Part shown: positions 51,867 to 60,362 of the stretch, piece after piece | How the letters are laid out: each line of letters starts with the position of its first letter | How positions within the stretch are numbered: the first letter of the stretch is position 1 | DNA from: Anaerolineae bacterium | Lineage (GTDB): Bacteria > Chloroflexota > Anaerolineae > Aggregatilineales > Phototrophicaceae | Assembly (NCBI GenBank): GCA_025454525.1 | Contig: JALOOG010000002.1 | Coordinates: forward strand, 1-64,000 | Reading direction: 5' to 3' | Length of the DNA: 64,000 bases | Program-made: the position numbers and the translations under genes | The notes under the pieces: model-generated | What the model saw: only the letters and a program-made list of their open reading frames with translations | The model's database searches: none | What the model was told of the DNA's origin: nothing

Positions 51867-52646
51867 CACTTCACGTTGTGCCTTTAGCCAAGTGTTCAAC
51901 ATAAATCGTGCGCCCAAAAACGCCCCATAACGCGAAAGCCAATAGATCAAACGGGCGCGCCATGTCGGTAACACCAAAAATTCCCGTTTTTCGATCCCGC
52001 GCAAGATCGCTTCGGCCACCACTTCCGGCTTTCCTAACTCATTCAACGGGGAATCGACCCGTGCAAGGCGTGCTTTATTGGCCTCATTGCGATACAACGC
52101 GGTATCGGTGAAATACGGACACACCACCCCCACATAGACTCCGGTATCATGCAATTCGACGCGCAAGCCCTCACCAAAATTGAGGACTCCGGCCTTACTG
52201 GCAGCGTATGAATGAAATTCCGGTGGGCCATAAAACGCTGATACCGATGAGATCAACACCAATGCCCCGCCCGTTGGCCGTAAATGTTTGAGGGTGCTAT
52301 GGGTGATCGTTAATGTCCCGAATAGGTTGACCTCTAACACGCGCCGATGCTGCTCTAACGACATTTCATCAAACACGCCGCCCCGGGCGATGCCCGCGCT
52401 ATGGATCACGCCGTCTAAACGCCCAAATTTAGCGATCAATTGTGTGACTCCACGTTGCACCGATTCAGGATGTGCCACGTCGATAATCTCGGTATAGGCA
52501 CCAAGATCGCGTCCGGCATTTTCCAAGCATGTCGCATCCACATCCCAGATCGCCAATTGCGCGCCGCGTCTCTTGAGCGCTTGCGCGGTCGCTAAGCCGA
52601 TCCCATTTGCCCCACCGGTGATCAAATACACTTTATCTTGAAACAT
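51855..52646 (-). CDS. Short-chain dehydrogenase/reductase
   Basis: A 263-residue classical SDR with the NAD(P) loop TGGANGIGLATA, an Asp after the second strand (IWDVD, suggesting NAD preference), HSAGIARGG in place of NNAG, Ser in ISSVSAFYG and YAASK (Tyr-Lys) near residue 148. The C-terminal half contains a hydrophobic stretch near residue 230-250. It fits acyl or 3-oxo substrates of membrane lipids, but specificity is unclear. It is transcribed in the direction of glnA. Confidence 0.83.
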   Translation of the reverse strand: MFQDKVYLITGGANGIGLATAQALKRRGAQLAIWDVDATCLENAGRDLGAYTEIIDVAHPESVQRGVTQLIAKFGRLDGVIHSAGIARGGVFDEMSLEQHRRVLEVNLFGTLTITHSTLKHLRPTGGALVLISSVSAFYGPPEFHSYAASKAGVLNFGEGLRVELHDTGVYVGVVCPYFTDTALYRNEANKARLARVDSPLNELGKPEVVAEAILRGIEKREFLVLPTWRARLIYWLSRYGAFLGARFMLNTWLKAQREVKEA

Positions 52647-52648
52647 GG

Positions 52649-52800
52649 CTACTGCGCCTCGGTTAAATCAATCGGTTGATCGAACATGATTAAATACCCT
52701 TGCTCATCATGCGGCACTAAGCTTGACGCACCTTCAGCATCATCCAAGGATTGCAATTTTTCACCGGATCCCACAAGGTCTCAAATCCGCATTCACACAA
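52649..52800 (-). pseudogene. Possible broken small zinc-binding protein gene
   Basis: Two short overlapping frames on the - strand look like halves of one protein. Frame 1 (52800 to 52717) reads CECGFETLWDPVKNCNPWMM and has three Cys in a compact arrangement. Frame 2 (52774 to 52649) continues past it as LVPHDEQGYLIMFDQPIDL and ends just before the SDR ATG. Joining them needs one frameshift near 52720. It lies between glnA and the SDR gene. Two real tiny genes, or chance, are alternatives. Confidence 0.3.
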
Positions 52801-52873
52801 TCCACTTGATGAATATAACGCAAAGAGGCGCATAATGCGCCCCTTTAACCTCATCATTTTAATGGTTTCGTGC

Positions 52874-54307
52874 TTATGCGTCGAAGTACAGATTCATCTC
52901 ATACGGGTGCGGCCGCATCGACACCACATCCGCCTCATTCACGCGCTTATAGGCAATATAGCCTTCAATATATTCCTTGGTGAACACGTCGCCTTTTAAC
53001 AAGAAGTCGTGATCGGCTTCTAACGCCGCTAACGCTTCATGCAGGCTACCGGGGACGGTCGCAGTCTTAACGTGACCTTCATACAGATCCACATCCACCG
53101 GATCGGGCGGGGTGATCTTATTCAACACGCCATCTAAGCCGGCCATCAACATCGCCGCGAACGCGAGGTACGGGTTGGCTGTGGGATCGGGCGCACGGAA
53201 CTCAATGCGTTTCGCTTTCGGGTTATTGCTATACATCGGGATACGCACGGCCGCAGAGCGGTTACGTTTTGAGTAAACGAGGTTCACGGGTGCTTCATAC
53301 CCCGGCACCAAACGGCGATAGCTATTGGTGGTCGGCGCACCGAACGCGAGGATCGCGGACGCATGTTTTAAGATCCCGCCGATGTAATAGATCGCCATGT
53401 CGCTTAATCCGGCGTAGCCATTGGCATCGAAAAACAGCGGTTTGCCGTCTTTCCATAAGCTTTGATGACAGTGCATCCCCGACCCGTTATCTCCAAACAA
53501 CGGTTTTGGCATAAAGGTCGCGATCAAGCCATTGGCCGCGGCCACATTCTTCACGATGTACTTGTACATCAACAGCTTATCGGCCATGGTCAACATCGTA
53601 TCGAAGCGCATATCGATCTCCGCTTGCGCCGCGCCGCCCACCTCATGATGATGCACTTCAATGTCGATTCCGGCATTCATCATCGTGGCGACCATTTCCG
53701 AACGCACATCTTGAATCTTATCGTTCGGGGGGAGCGGGAAATAACCTTCTTTGATCCGGTTCAGATACGACATTTTTGGATCGGGCGATCCGGTATTCCA
53801 GAAAGCTTCATGCGAGTCGAGTTCATAGTAGCTGATATTCGGACCGTTGGTATAACGCACATTGGTGAATAAGAAAAATTCCGCTTCGGGCCCAAAATAG
53901 ATCGTATCAGCCAATCCGGTCGATTTTAAATACGCATCAGCGCGTTTCGTCACCCCACGCGGGTCATTGCTATAGGGTTCGCGGGTGATCGGGTCATACA
54001 CATCACAGAGGAAGGTTAAGGTTTTGGCTTTGAAGAACGGATCGATCACCGCGGTGCTAAGATCCGCCATCAAGATCAAATCGGATTCGTTGATCGCTTG
54101 GAAACCGCGAATGCTTGATCCATCAAACCCGAATCCATCTTCAAACGTACCTTCATTGACGGCCGCCAGCGGCATACTAAAGTGCTGCACGATGCCGCGG
54201 ACATCCACGAAGCGCACATCAATTTCTTGTACGCCGTTGGCTTTGGCCCAACTTAACAAGGCGGCGGGTGATTGTTTTGCACTATCCGGTAGGACAAATG
54301 ACATCAT
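52874..54307 (-). CDS. glnA: Glutamine synthetase, type I
   Basis: GlnA makes glutamine from glutamate and ammonia with ATP. The 477-residue protein has FGFDGSSIRGFQ (latch and substrate entry), FGPEAEFFLF, AQAEIDMRFDTML, NGSGMHCHQSLW and SKRNRSAAVRIP. At the usual adenylylation site (NLYDLP in type I-beta enzymes) this protein has DLYEGH: the Tyr is kept but the context differs, so adenylylation is uncertain. GGAGAGAG precedes the double Met. Confidence 0.95.
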   Translation of the reverse strand: MMSFVLPDSAKQSPAALLSWAKANGVQEIDVRFVDVRGIVQHFSMPLAAVNEGTFEDGFGFDGSSIRGFQAINESDLILMADLSTAVIDPFFKAKTLTFLCDVYDPITREPYSNDPRGVTKRADAYLKSTGLADTIYFGPEAEFFLFTNVRYTNGPNISYYELDSHEAFWNTGSPDPKMSYLNRIKEGYFPLPPNDKIQDVRSEMVATMMNAGIDIEVHHHEVGGAAQAEIDMRFDTMLTMADKLLMYKYIVKNVAAANGLIATFMPKPLFGDNGSGMHCHQSLWKDGKPLFFDANGYAGLSDMAIYYIGGILKHASAILAFGAPTTNSYRRLVPGYEAPVNLVYSKRNRSAAVRIPMYSNNPKAKRIEFRAPDPTANPYLAFAAMLMAGLDGVLNKITPPDPVDVDLYEGHVKTATVPGSLHEALAALEADHDFLLKGDVFTKEYIEGYIAYKRVNEADVVSMRPHPYEMNLYFDA

Positions 54308-54509
54308 GACTCTCTCCGTGAGTATGCTGGCTTACTTGGTTAATCTGACTAAAATCAGTGTTAGAAACGATTATAGGGGATTCACTACAGGGGTGTCGTG
54401 GTTTAAATTTCGCTAAATTATCCCTTACTTTACTGGTCAAAATCACCAAAGCCCCGTTTTTATTTGTTAAAAATGACCATAAACCCTCGTGATTTGTGGA
54501 CAATGGCCC

Positions 54510-54515
54510 TATAAT
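54510..54515 (+). promoter_or_regulatory. -10 box placed for leaderless transcription
   Basis: TATAAT ends 7 bases before the ATG at 54523. Transcription starting at usual distance would begin at or next to the ATG. No ribosome site is seen before that ATG, and no good -35 is present. Confidence 0.35.
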
Positions 54516-54522
54516 CCGCCCC

Positions 54523-57015
54523 ATGAACACATCACCCTACCCCATCCGTTTGATCTTGGGATCACTTTTGTTGATCGCGCTCCTACTGCTGTTGGGCTTA
54601 TTCAGCGCCCCACATGGACTCGATCGCACCCTCTTAAGCGGTGATCGCCCGATCCGTGCTGATCAATGGGCGTGGTTCAGGGTGGATGGGGCCGATTTTC
54701 GCGATAGCGATGTTCACGATCAAATCGATCGGGTGATGTTTCGCGGTTATATCCGCGTCGAGTCCGATCAATGGCGCGTAAGTCATACCGGCCGCGTCCA
54801 ACTCGCAATTGATGATCAGATCGTCTTACAGATCACCGAAACGCGCCCGATCACCGAAACCGTGTTGACTATTCCCAGCAATCGCCCATTTGTCCAAGTG
54901 CAACTCACCTATTTCCATCGTCCGATCACCTATGCGGCCGGTGATCCGATCCTGTTACAGGTTGAAGAACTCACCCCGATCGGGATCTGGCAACCGATCC
55001 CCACCCATCGTCTATCTAACACGCCGCCGACCGATCCGCCGCGTGAAGCGCTGATCTATTGGCTAACCCGCGTGATCTTGTTGAGTTTAGCGATCGGGAT
55101 CGGGGTGCAAATTGTACGCTATTTACGCCGTGAACCCGTTTTGATCGCGGTGATCGTGTTGGCATTGATCTTACGGTTGATCGTCTTGTCCGATCGCGCC
55201 GCGAATGATCCCTTTTTCGCCTATCTGCAACCCGGATCAGACAATTACGTCCTCATGGCCCGTGAGACCTTGATCGGGGACTCGCACTTGGCCGGTGCGT
55301 TTTATTCCCCCGGTAACACGCTCTGGTTAGTCGTGTTGACGACGATCGTCGGCGCGCCGTTGATGCAGCTTTATCTGGTGAACGCGATTTTAGGCGCATT
55401 CAGCATCAGCGCGATCGTCATGGCCACACGGAGTATCGCGGGCCATCGTGCCGGAATAGGGGCGGGTGTGATCGCGGCGATCTTCCCACCGTTGATCTTT
55501 TATCACACCACCCTACAACTTGAGGCTGTGCTATCGATCCTATTGCCCTTTGCGCTCTGGTTTGGCATCAAATCTCTCTCGCATCTTGGAGATCGCGACT
55601 CCGCAATCGCAAGAAACTCCCTCCCCGATGTTGGAGATCGGGACTCCGCAATCGCAAGAAAGCCCCTCCCCCATGTTGGAGATCAGAACTTCGCAATCGC
55701 AAGAAAGTCCCTCCCCCATGTATGGGGGAGGGATTTAGGGTGGGGGTTTGGACTCCTCATCGGACTCCTCACCCTTACCCGCCTCACCCACGCCTTGATC
55801 GGACTCGCCTTCACCCTCGCACTGTTAGCGATCCCACTCACCCCCCGTCAACGTCTCACCGTCACCTTGATCGCCGCCTTGAGCGCGTTGATCGTGATAT
55901 TCCCACAAACCCTCGCTAATCTTTCGGTTGGACAACGCGATCTGGTGAATGCCAATGGCCCCGATACGCTCTATTGGGCCTTGAATCGGGACGGAAATGG
56001 ATCGGATGTGCGCGGGGAGGCTTGGTATATCGCGCCAATCCGCGGCCAAACTTATAGCCAAGCGTTGATCGCCGATCTCCAGGCCGATCCACTCCGCATG
56101 ATCCAATTGACCTTGCACAAATGGGGCCTCCTCTGGAGCAATACCGATATCGCCAACAATGTCGATTATCATCAACAGGGACTCGCTGCCTCACCGCTGT
56201 TAAATCTCTTGGCCTTACGCGGGTTATGGGGGCCGCAAATGTTGATCTTATTCGGGCTTACCGGACTAGCCTTAATTCGCGATCGCCCTTCACGACATTT
56301 TTTGCTGTGGGTGTGTCTGTTATTGACCCTAAGCACGGTGATCTTTACGGTGTTCGGACGGATGCGGGTGCCGTTTTGGATCCTGTTTGCGATCGGCGCG
56401 GGGATCACCCTAGATCGGATGATCGCACGTCAAACCTTACGCCGCGTGATCCTATTCGGGTTGATCAGCCTCACCTTGATCGGGATCTCACGGTTTGCCA
56501 AAGATCACTTCCCACAAAAAGCCTTTTTCACCGGCCCCACGCCGATCGATCTGCCCTTAGACCAACACTTACGGATCGCCGATCTTGCGCCGTTAGAATC
56601 GCGGTGTGTTCCCGGGGGCTATCTGTTTATCACCGTGACTTGGCAACTCACCGCCCCACCCCCTAACGATCATCGGATTCGCTGGGAACTGCATGATCTG
56701 AATACCACCGTGATCGCACAACGGGAAGTCACCCTCGGCACGATCAGCTATCCGCCGATCGGCACCACCGCTTGGCCGATCCACAGGCACTTACGCGAAT
56801 CGTATTTGATCTTGATTCCGCCCGATGCGCCTCACGATCTCACCTTGATGCTCACCCTAAACGATCGCATCTATCCGATCGCCGATTTAGCGCTCCACCG
56901 TCTTTGTGAGATCCGTCGGTTGGACTTGGCCAGTCGCTTCCGCTTCCATCTGCATGATCGCATCAGCCACCGCTTCGATCGCTTGCGCTTGTTTGCGGAA
57001 AAACGTCGCTTCTGA
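54523..57015 (+). CDS. Large membrane glycosyltransferase-like protein with repeat insertion
   Basis: About 830 residues. An N-terminal membrane helix (near residue 10-30) is followed by an external region (about 40-175), then about ten membrane helices (roughly 180-620) and a C-terminal external beta domain (about 655-800). DRAANDPFFAYLQPGSDNYVLMAR after the second helix fits the first external loop of GT-C (PMT/ArnT-like) glycosyltransferases, with the Asp typical there. Residues near 356-408 are encoded by an inserted repeat. The last 43 residues are read from sequence antisense to the next gene and are basic and unlike the rest. The ATG at 54496 is an alternative. Confidence 0.68.
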   Translation: MNTSPYPIRLILGSLLLIALLLLLGLFSAPHGLDRTLLSGDRPIRADQWAWFRVDGADFRDSDVHDQIDRVMFRGYIRVESDQWRVSHTGRVQLAIDDQIVLQITETRPITETVLTIPSNRPFVQVQLTYFHRPITYAAGDPILLQVEELTPIGIWQPIPTHRLSNTPPTDPPREALIYWLTRVILLSLAIGIGVQIVRYLRREPVLIAVIVLALILRLIVLSDRAANDPFFAYLQPGSDNYVLMARETLIGDSHLAGAFYSPGNTLWLVVLTTIVGAPLMQLYLVNAILGAFSISAIVMATRSIAGHRAGIGAGVIAAIFPPLIFYHTTLQLEAVLSILLPFALWFGIKSLSHLGDRDSAIARNSLPDVGDRDSAIARKPLPHVGDQNFAIARKSLPHVWGRDLGWGFGLLIGLLTLTRLTHALIGLAFTLALLAIPLTPRQRLTVTLIAALSALIVIFPQTLANLSVGQRDLVNANGPDTLYWALNRDGNGSDVRGEAWYIAPIRGQTYSQALIADLQADPLRMIQLTLHKWGLLWSNTDIANNVDYHQQGLAASPLLNLLALRGLWGPQMLILFGLTGLALIRDRPSRHFLLWVCLLLTLSTVIFTVFGRMRVPFWILFAIGAGITLDRMIARQTLRRVILFGLISLTLIGISRFAKDHFPQKAFFTGPTPIDLPLDQHLRIADLAPLESRCVPGGYLFITVTWQLTAPPPNDHRIRWELHDLNTTVIAQREVTLGTISYPPIGTTAWPIHRHLRESYLILIPPDAPHDLTLMLTLNDRIYPIADLALHRLCEIRRLDLASRFRFHLHDRISHRFDRLRLFAEKRRF
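55586..55720 (+). repeat. Three tandem 45-bp units inside a coding region
   Basis: Units at 55586-55630, 55631-55675 and 55676-55720 share TTGGAGATCG-ACTCCGCAATCGCAAGAA and end in CTCCC-C-ATG. Each encodes 15 residues, with the best unit reading GDRDSAIARKPLPHV. Because 45 is divisible by 3, the frame is kept. They fall in a polar loop between membrane helices, where added length does the least harm. Confidence 0.9.
55709..55749 (+). repeat. Dispersed G-rich repeat, copy C, with palindrome
   Basis: CCCTCCCCCAT (55709-55719) and ATGGGGGAGGG (55722-55732) form a perfect 11-bp palindrome around GT. GATTTAGGGTGGGGGTTTGG follows. The core matches copies at 83-127 and 13439-13474. Here it is translated in frame (LPHVWGRDLGWGFG). 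Confidence 0.8.
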
Positions 57016-58839
57016 CATATACAAGCGTGAGGTGAGATCGCGCACCTTTTTGTTTTTCAAAAACCGCATCTCAAGGATGTTATACAACAGCCATTCCGGA
57101 CTACGAAAGTCTTGATCGCCTTCCGGACGCTGATTCCCGATCGCCCGATCCAACACCGATCGTAACGCTCTCACCGGGTTATTTTCATTCTCTGGGAGCG
57201 CATTCTGTACGATATTCAGTTCCAACAAACGGCTTTGGGCCATGCCCGGCCCGCCGTAATAATGGCGGAGCGCCGCTTGTACCTGTTCGATCACCTGATC
57301 CCGTTCCAGTGTCGGTTCAGTGTCGGGGATCGGATCGCGGCCCGGTTTAAATTCAATATCCGCGGCCCGGCTTCGGGTGGTAGCCATTTGCGGCAATAAG
57401 CCTTCTAACGCCGCGTAGATCTCGGTCTGTAGCAGCAAGTCGTCTAGGGTAATCGCGGCCCGCCGGATCAATTGCCCTAACCACCGTTCTTCATCATCAT
57501 TCGGATCAAAATGGTCGGATTGTGCTTCAATCCCCAAGATCCCGATCAATGAAGGGGATCCATTTTGATCGCGCTTGCGACGGCTATACAACCCTAACAC
57601 CCAATAGCCATCCCATTTTTTAGGCAATTTGCTGTTATCCTCAAATAACGTGGTGAACAGCGTATACGATTGCCGGATCTGTTCGGTGGTCAACGGCACA
57701 TTGCCCGTTTTTCGCAAGACTTCTTTCTGTTCATCGTAATCAGACGCATATAACGTGGCGACAAACGTATTCCGGATCACCAGATAATCGCTTAATGCCT
57801 CTAAGATCCCCTCGACCAACTGGAGCAGATCCGCCCGCGTCAACAAATAGCGGTTTAACTCTTGGATCTTATTCACCTGATCTTGATCCGCGTCCGCATA
57901 GATCAGACGTTTTTCCAAAGTGGGCATCCCCAGATCGATCATCCATTGCCAAAACAAGACCACCGACACCACGGCAAACGGCAAAAAACTATCTCCCGTG
58001 ATCCCGAACACCGTCCCCAACGGTCGCAAGAAGATGATCACCGCTAAGATCAGCATCCCGGTCACCGGCCCGCGCAACATAAAGCGCAGCAATTCCGCTT
58101 TCACCACCCGATCCGGCACGCTAGAACCAAAAAATGAGAGCGGATACGCCAAAAACATCAACATCAACACCACCACGATATTCGTAATGTTGACTAAGGT
58201 CAGCGTGATCACCGAAGACCCATTTCCCAACGGCAAGATCAACGAATACGGGAAGATCCCGATCACGGGGGTAAGCAGCGTGATCAACAGATAGGCCATG
58301 CGGGTTTTAGTGCTACGGGTTTGTCCACGTTGACGCGCCCGATACACGTTAAAAAACGCGAACAGCGTGGCACTCGCAAAAAAGAACACATACACCGGAA
58401 AGATCGGCCCCGCGTTCAAAGTGGCGGTGCTATCAGTGACTCGCACTTCAATCACGGTTTGAGTAAAGGTCGCCAACAACAAGAAAATTGACCCAACGCT
58501 GTATAAAAAGATCGCCCCGTTGCGCCGCCGTCCACGCGACGGGAGTCCGGTGGTCGCTAACAATGCGTCGGCAAGGTGAAAGATCGTCGCAGGAAACAGC
58601 GCGATCCCAATCCATTGCAGACGAAACAAGATCGCCATGGTCGCAGGATTCGGGGATAACGATAGCAACACATCCGCTAAGTAAGATCCCGCCACACAGG
58701 CCAACACCGCCCCCGATGTGCGCGCCACCCGATTATGAAAGTTCCGGGTGATGTTATATAACAGCATCGAAAATGCCACGACCACGATCGCCGCGGACAA
58801 AGCCTCATTTATTGTCTGTAAGATTACGACCGCATCCAA
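56887..58839 (-). CDS. Membrane sensor-like protein with GAF-like and helical output domain
   Basis: A 650-residue protein. Eight or so N-terminal membrane helices resemble the seven-helix histidine-kinase N-terminal sensor (7TM) layout. The middle (about 330-490) looks like a GAF-type domain (NRYLLTRADLLQLVEGILEALSDYLVIRNTFVATLY). No kinase, cyclase or HD domain follows. The C-terminal part (about 590-635) reads LLYNILEMRFLKNKKVRDLTSRLYMSEATFFRKQAQAIEAVADAI (written here as separate segments of one helical region), which looks like a helix-turn-helix, so a membrane-bound regulator is possible. TTG start; AGAAG lies about 5 bases before it. Confidence 0.65.
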   Translation of the reverse strand: MDAVVILQTINEALSAAIVVVAFSMLLYNITRNFHNRVARTSGAVLACVAGSYLADVLLSLSPNPATMAILFRLQWIGIALFPATIFHLADALLATTGLPSRGRRRNGAIFLYSVGSIFLLLATFTQTVIEVRVTDSTATLNAGPIFPVYVFFFASATLFAFFNVYRARQRGQTRSTKTRMAYLLITLLTPVIGIFPYSLILPLGNGSSVITLTLVNITNIVVVLMLMFLAYPLSFFGSSVPDRVVKAELLRFMLRGPVTGMLILAVIIFLRPLGTVFGITGDSFLPFAVVSVVLFWQWMIDLGMPTLEKRLIYADADQDQVNKIQELNRYLLTRADLLQLVEGILEALSDYLVIRNTFVATLYASDYDEQKEVLRKTGNVPLTTEQIRQSYTLFTTLFEDNSKLPKKWDGYWVLGLYSRRKRDQNGSPSLIGILGIEAQSDHFDPNDDEERWLGQLIRRAAITLDDLLLQTEIYAALEGLLPQMATTRSRAADIEFKPGRDPIPDTEPTLERDQVIEQVQAALRHYYGGPGMAQSRLLELNIVQNALPENENNPVRALRSVLDRAIGNQRPEGDQDFRSPEWLLYNILEMRFLKNKKVRDLTSRLYMSEATFFRKQAQAIEAVADAIMQMEAEATGQVQPTDLTKTVER

Positions 58840-58860
58840 CGGATCTTCTGCTCCTCTAAG

Positions 58861-59415
58861 TTACCGCAAGGCCTGACCTAAAAATACCGCAATATCCCGT
58901 TGATCAAAATATTGATCGTTGTAGCCACAAAATGTAAACCCGCGTGCCGTAAAAAAACTGATCGCCGGATAATTTTGGGTGGTCAATTCCGCCGTGATCC
59001 GACGCACCTCGCGCTCATTCGCCCACCCCCGTGCGATCTTGAGCAAACGCATCCCGATCCCGACCCCACGATACGCCCGATCGACCACCAGATCTTGTAA
59101 CCACGCGATCCGCCGGATCGGATCATGGCGCATGGTCAAATAGCCTAACGTGTCCCCTTGATCACGATGCGAGGCGATCAAAAAGCAATGCTCCGCACTC
59201 AACGACAAGCTTAATCGCCGTTCATCAGACAGATGTTGCCCTTCTAGCCAACGGGGTAAGCGCTCCGTTTTAAAGGTGACTTGGGTCATCCCGCTCCCTT
59301 GCGCGATGCTCATCTGCCAGACGTATTCCGTCTCATAACCATGATCCAAACCCATACACGCCAAGAGATCGGTTTCGACTCCATCGCGGATCACAAAGGG
59401 TAGCCCCCCGGTCAT
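58861..59415 (-). CDS. GNAT-family N-acetyltransferase
   Basis: A 184-residue GNAT protein. The acetyl-CoA motif A is clear: LQDLVVDRAYRGVGIGMRLL (near residues 113-132), followed by a helix with RGWANEREVRRITAELTTQNYPAISFFTARGFTFCGYND, the usual motif B. The substrate is unknown. Its start overlaps the RNase H-like gene by four bases, so the two are co-translated. Confidence 0.88.
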   Translation of the reverse strand: MTGGLPFVIRDGVETDLLACMGLDHGYETEYVWQMSIAQGSGMTQVTFKTERLPRWLEGQHLSDERRLSLSLSAEHCFLIASHRDQGDTLGYLTMRHDPIRRIAWLQDLVVDRAYRGVGIGMRLLKIARGWANEREVRRITAELTTQNYPAISFFTARGFTFCGYNDQYFDQRDIAVFLGQALR

Positions 59416-60359
59416 GTGAACAACCGCCGGAGCGCTTTATTGGCCAACGAATGCGCCGCTTTATTGTCTTCCCGACTGATCCACCGTAACATCACTTGGC
59501 TATGGCGTTCTAAGGCCCGTGCAAACCATTGTTGACCCTCCCCTGTCACCCATGAGCGGACAAAAGTCGAATCGGTGTAGATCAACACATTTTGTACCGT
59601 GGCATCCAGATGCGCTAAGGCCTGTAAAAACGCGATCAACTCCGCGCCATTGCTATCTCGACAATTCACCGCGCCAGAAAGATACGCGGGCGGCTGTCCG
59701 GTCATCAGGTACCGCACGCCATAACACCCGATCCCATCGCGAAACCCACCGTCAATGTTGATCACCACATGCTTAAAGTTATGTGGCACAACCTCATGTT
59801 GAGGCGCGATATACACCGAGGTATTCGGCCGCCGAGTTAGATGATCGGTCGAAATGGCGACGGGGGCTTGCCCCGGCAACAGGCGCGGCAGCAGGGTTAA
59901 CAGCGGATGACGATACGGATAGGTGAGGTTTTCCTCAAATCCTAGGCGTAAGCGCGTCTCATCGATCATCTGGATCTCGCATTCGCGCTCAAAGATCGAC
60001 TCATACACGTCTACCAACCGCGTGATCTGTTGCTCTAATGGCAACGTGCCGGGGATCACCTGCACATGCCCTGCGTTCACCGCCACTTTCATCCGTTGTG
60101 AGATCACCGATGGATGCAACGCCGGGTTATTGTGTTCGATCGGCGCTTGCCGATCCGACGGAATTAAACACAACACTTCATGACCATTACGCCGCTTAAT
60201 GTGCATGTTAGGAAACGCCTTTTGTAGCGTCCCCAACCGTGCATCCACATTTTTCGGGATATGGATCAAACAATGCCACACATGATTGATCAAGTCCGCG
60301 CTTTCTAAGCGTCCTACGCTAGACTTGACCACTTTTTCGATCCGCGATTTATCAATCAT
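59412..60359 (-). CDS. RNase H-like domain protein with unknown N-terminal region
   Basis: A 315-residue protein. The C-terminal 130 residues have an RNase H fold of the RVT_3/plant type: VVINIDGGFRDG (first Asp), DSNGAELIAFLQAL (Glu), VLIYTDSTFVRSW (Asp), and REDNKAAHSLANKAL, where the usual fourth Asp is His. N-terminal residues 1-170 have no family I recognise. It may cleave RNA in hybrids or bind nucleic acid only. It sits 3 bases after the MalY gene stop, upstream of GNAT, all on the - strand. Confidence 0.75.
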   Translation of the reverse strand: MIDKSRIEKVVKSSVGRLESADLINHVWHCLIHIPKNVDARLGTLQKAFPNMHIKRRNGHEVLCLIPSDRQAPIEHNNPALHPSVISQRMKVAVNAGHVQVIPGTLPLEQQITRLVDVYESIFERECEIQMIDETRLRLGFEENLTYPYRHPLLTLLPRLLPGQAPVAISTDHLTRRPNTSVYIAPQHEVVPHNFKHVVINIDGGFRDGIGCYGVRYLMTGQPPAYLSGAVNCRDSNGAELIAFLQALAHLDATVQNVLIYTDSTFVRSWVTGEGQQWFARALERHSQVMLRWISREDNKAAHSLANKALRRLFT

Positions 60360-60362
60360 CGA

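Noticed and set aside
52751-52999. Open frame of 82 codons on the + strand at the glnA end
   Set aside because: It is antisense to the conserved C-terminus of glutamine synthetase.
54282-54530. Open frame of 82 codons upstream of glnA
   Set aside because: It covers the promoter area of glnA and overlaps the start of the divergent gene; no ribosome site or family.
55586-55720. 45-bp direct repeats as a CRISPR array
   Set aside because: The units abut without spacers, are translated in frame, and no cas gene is present.
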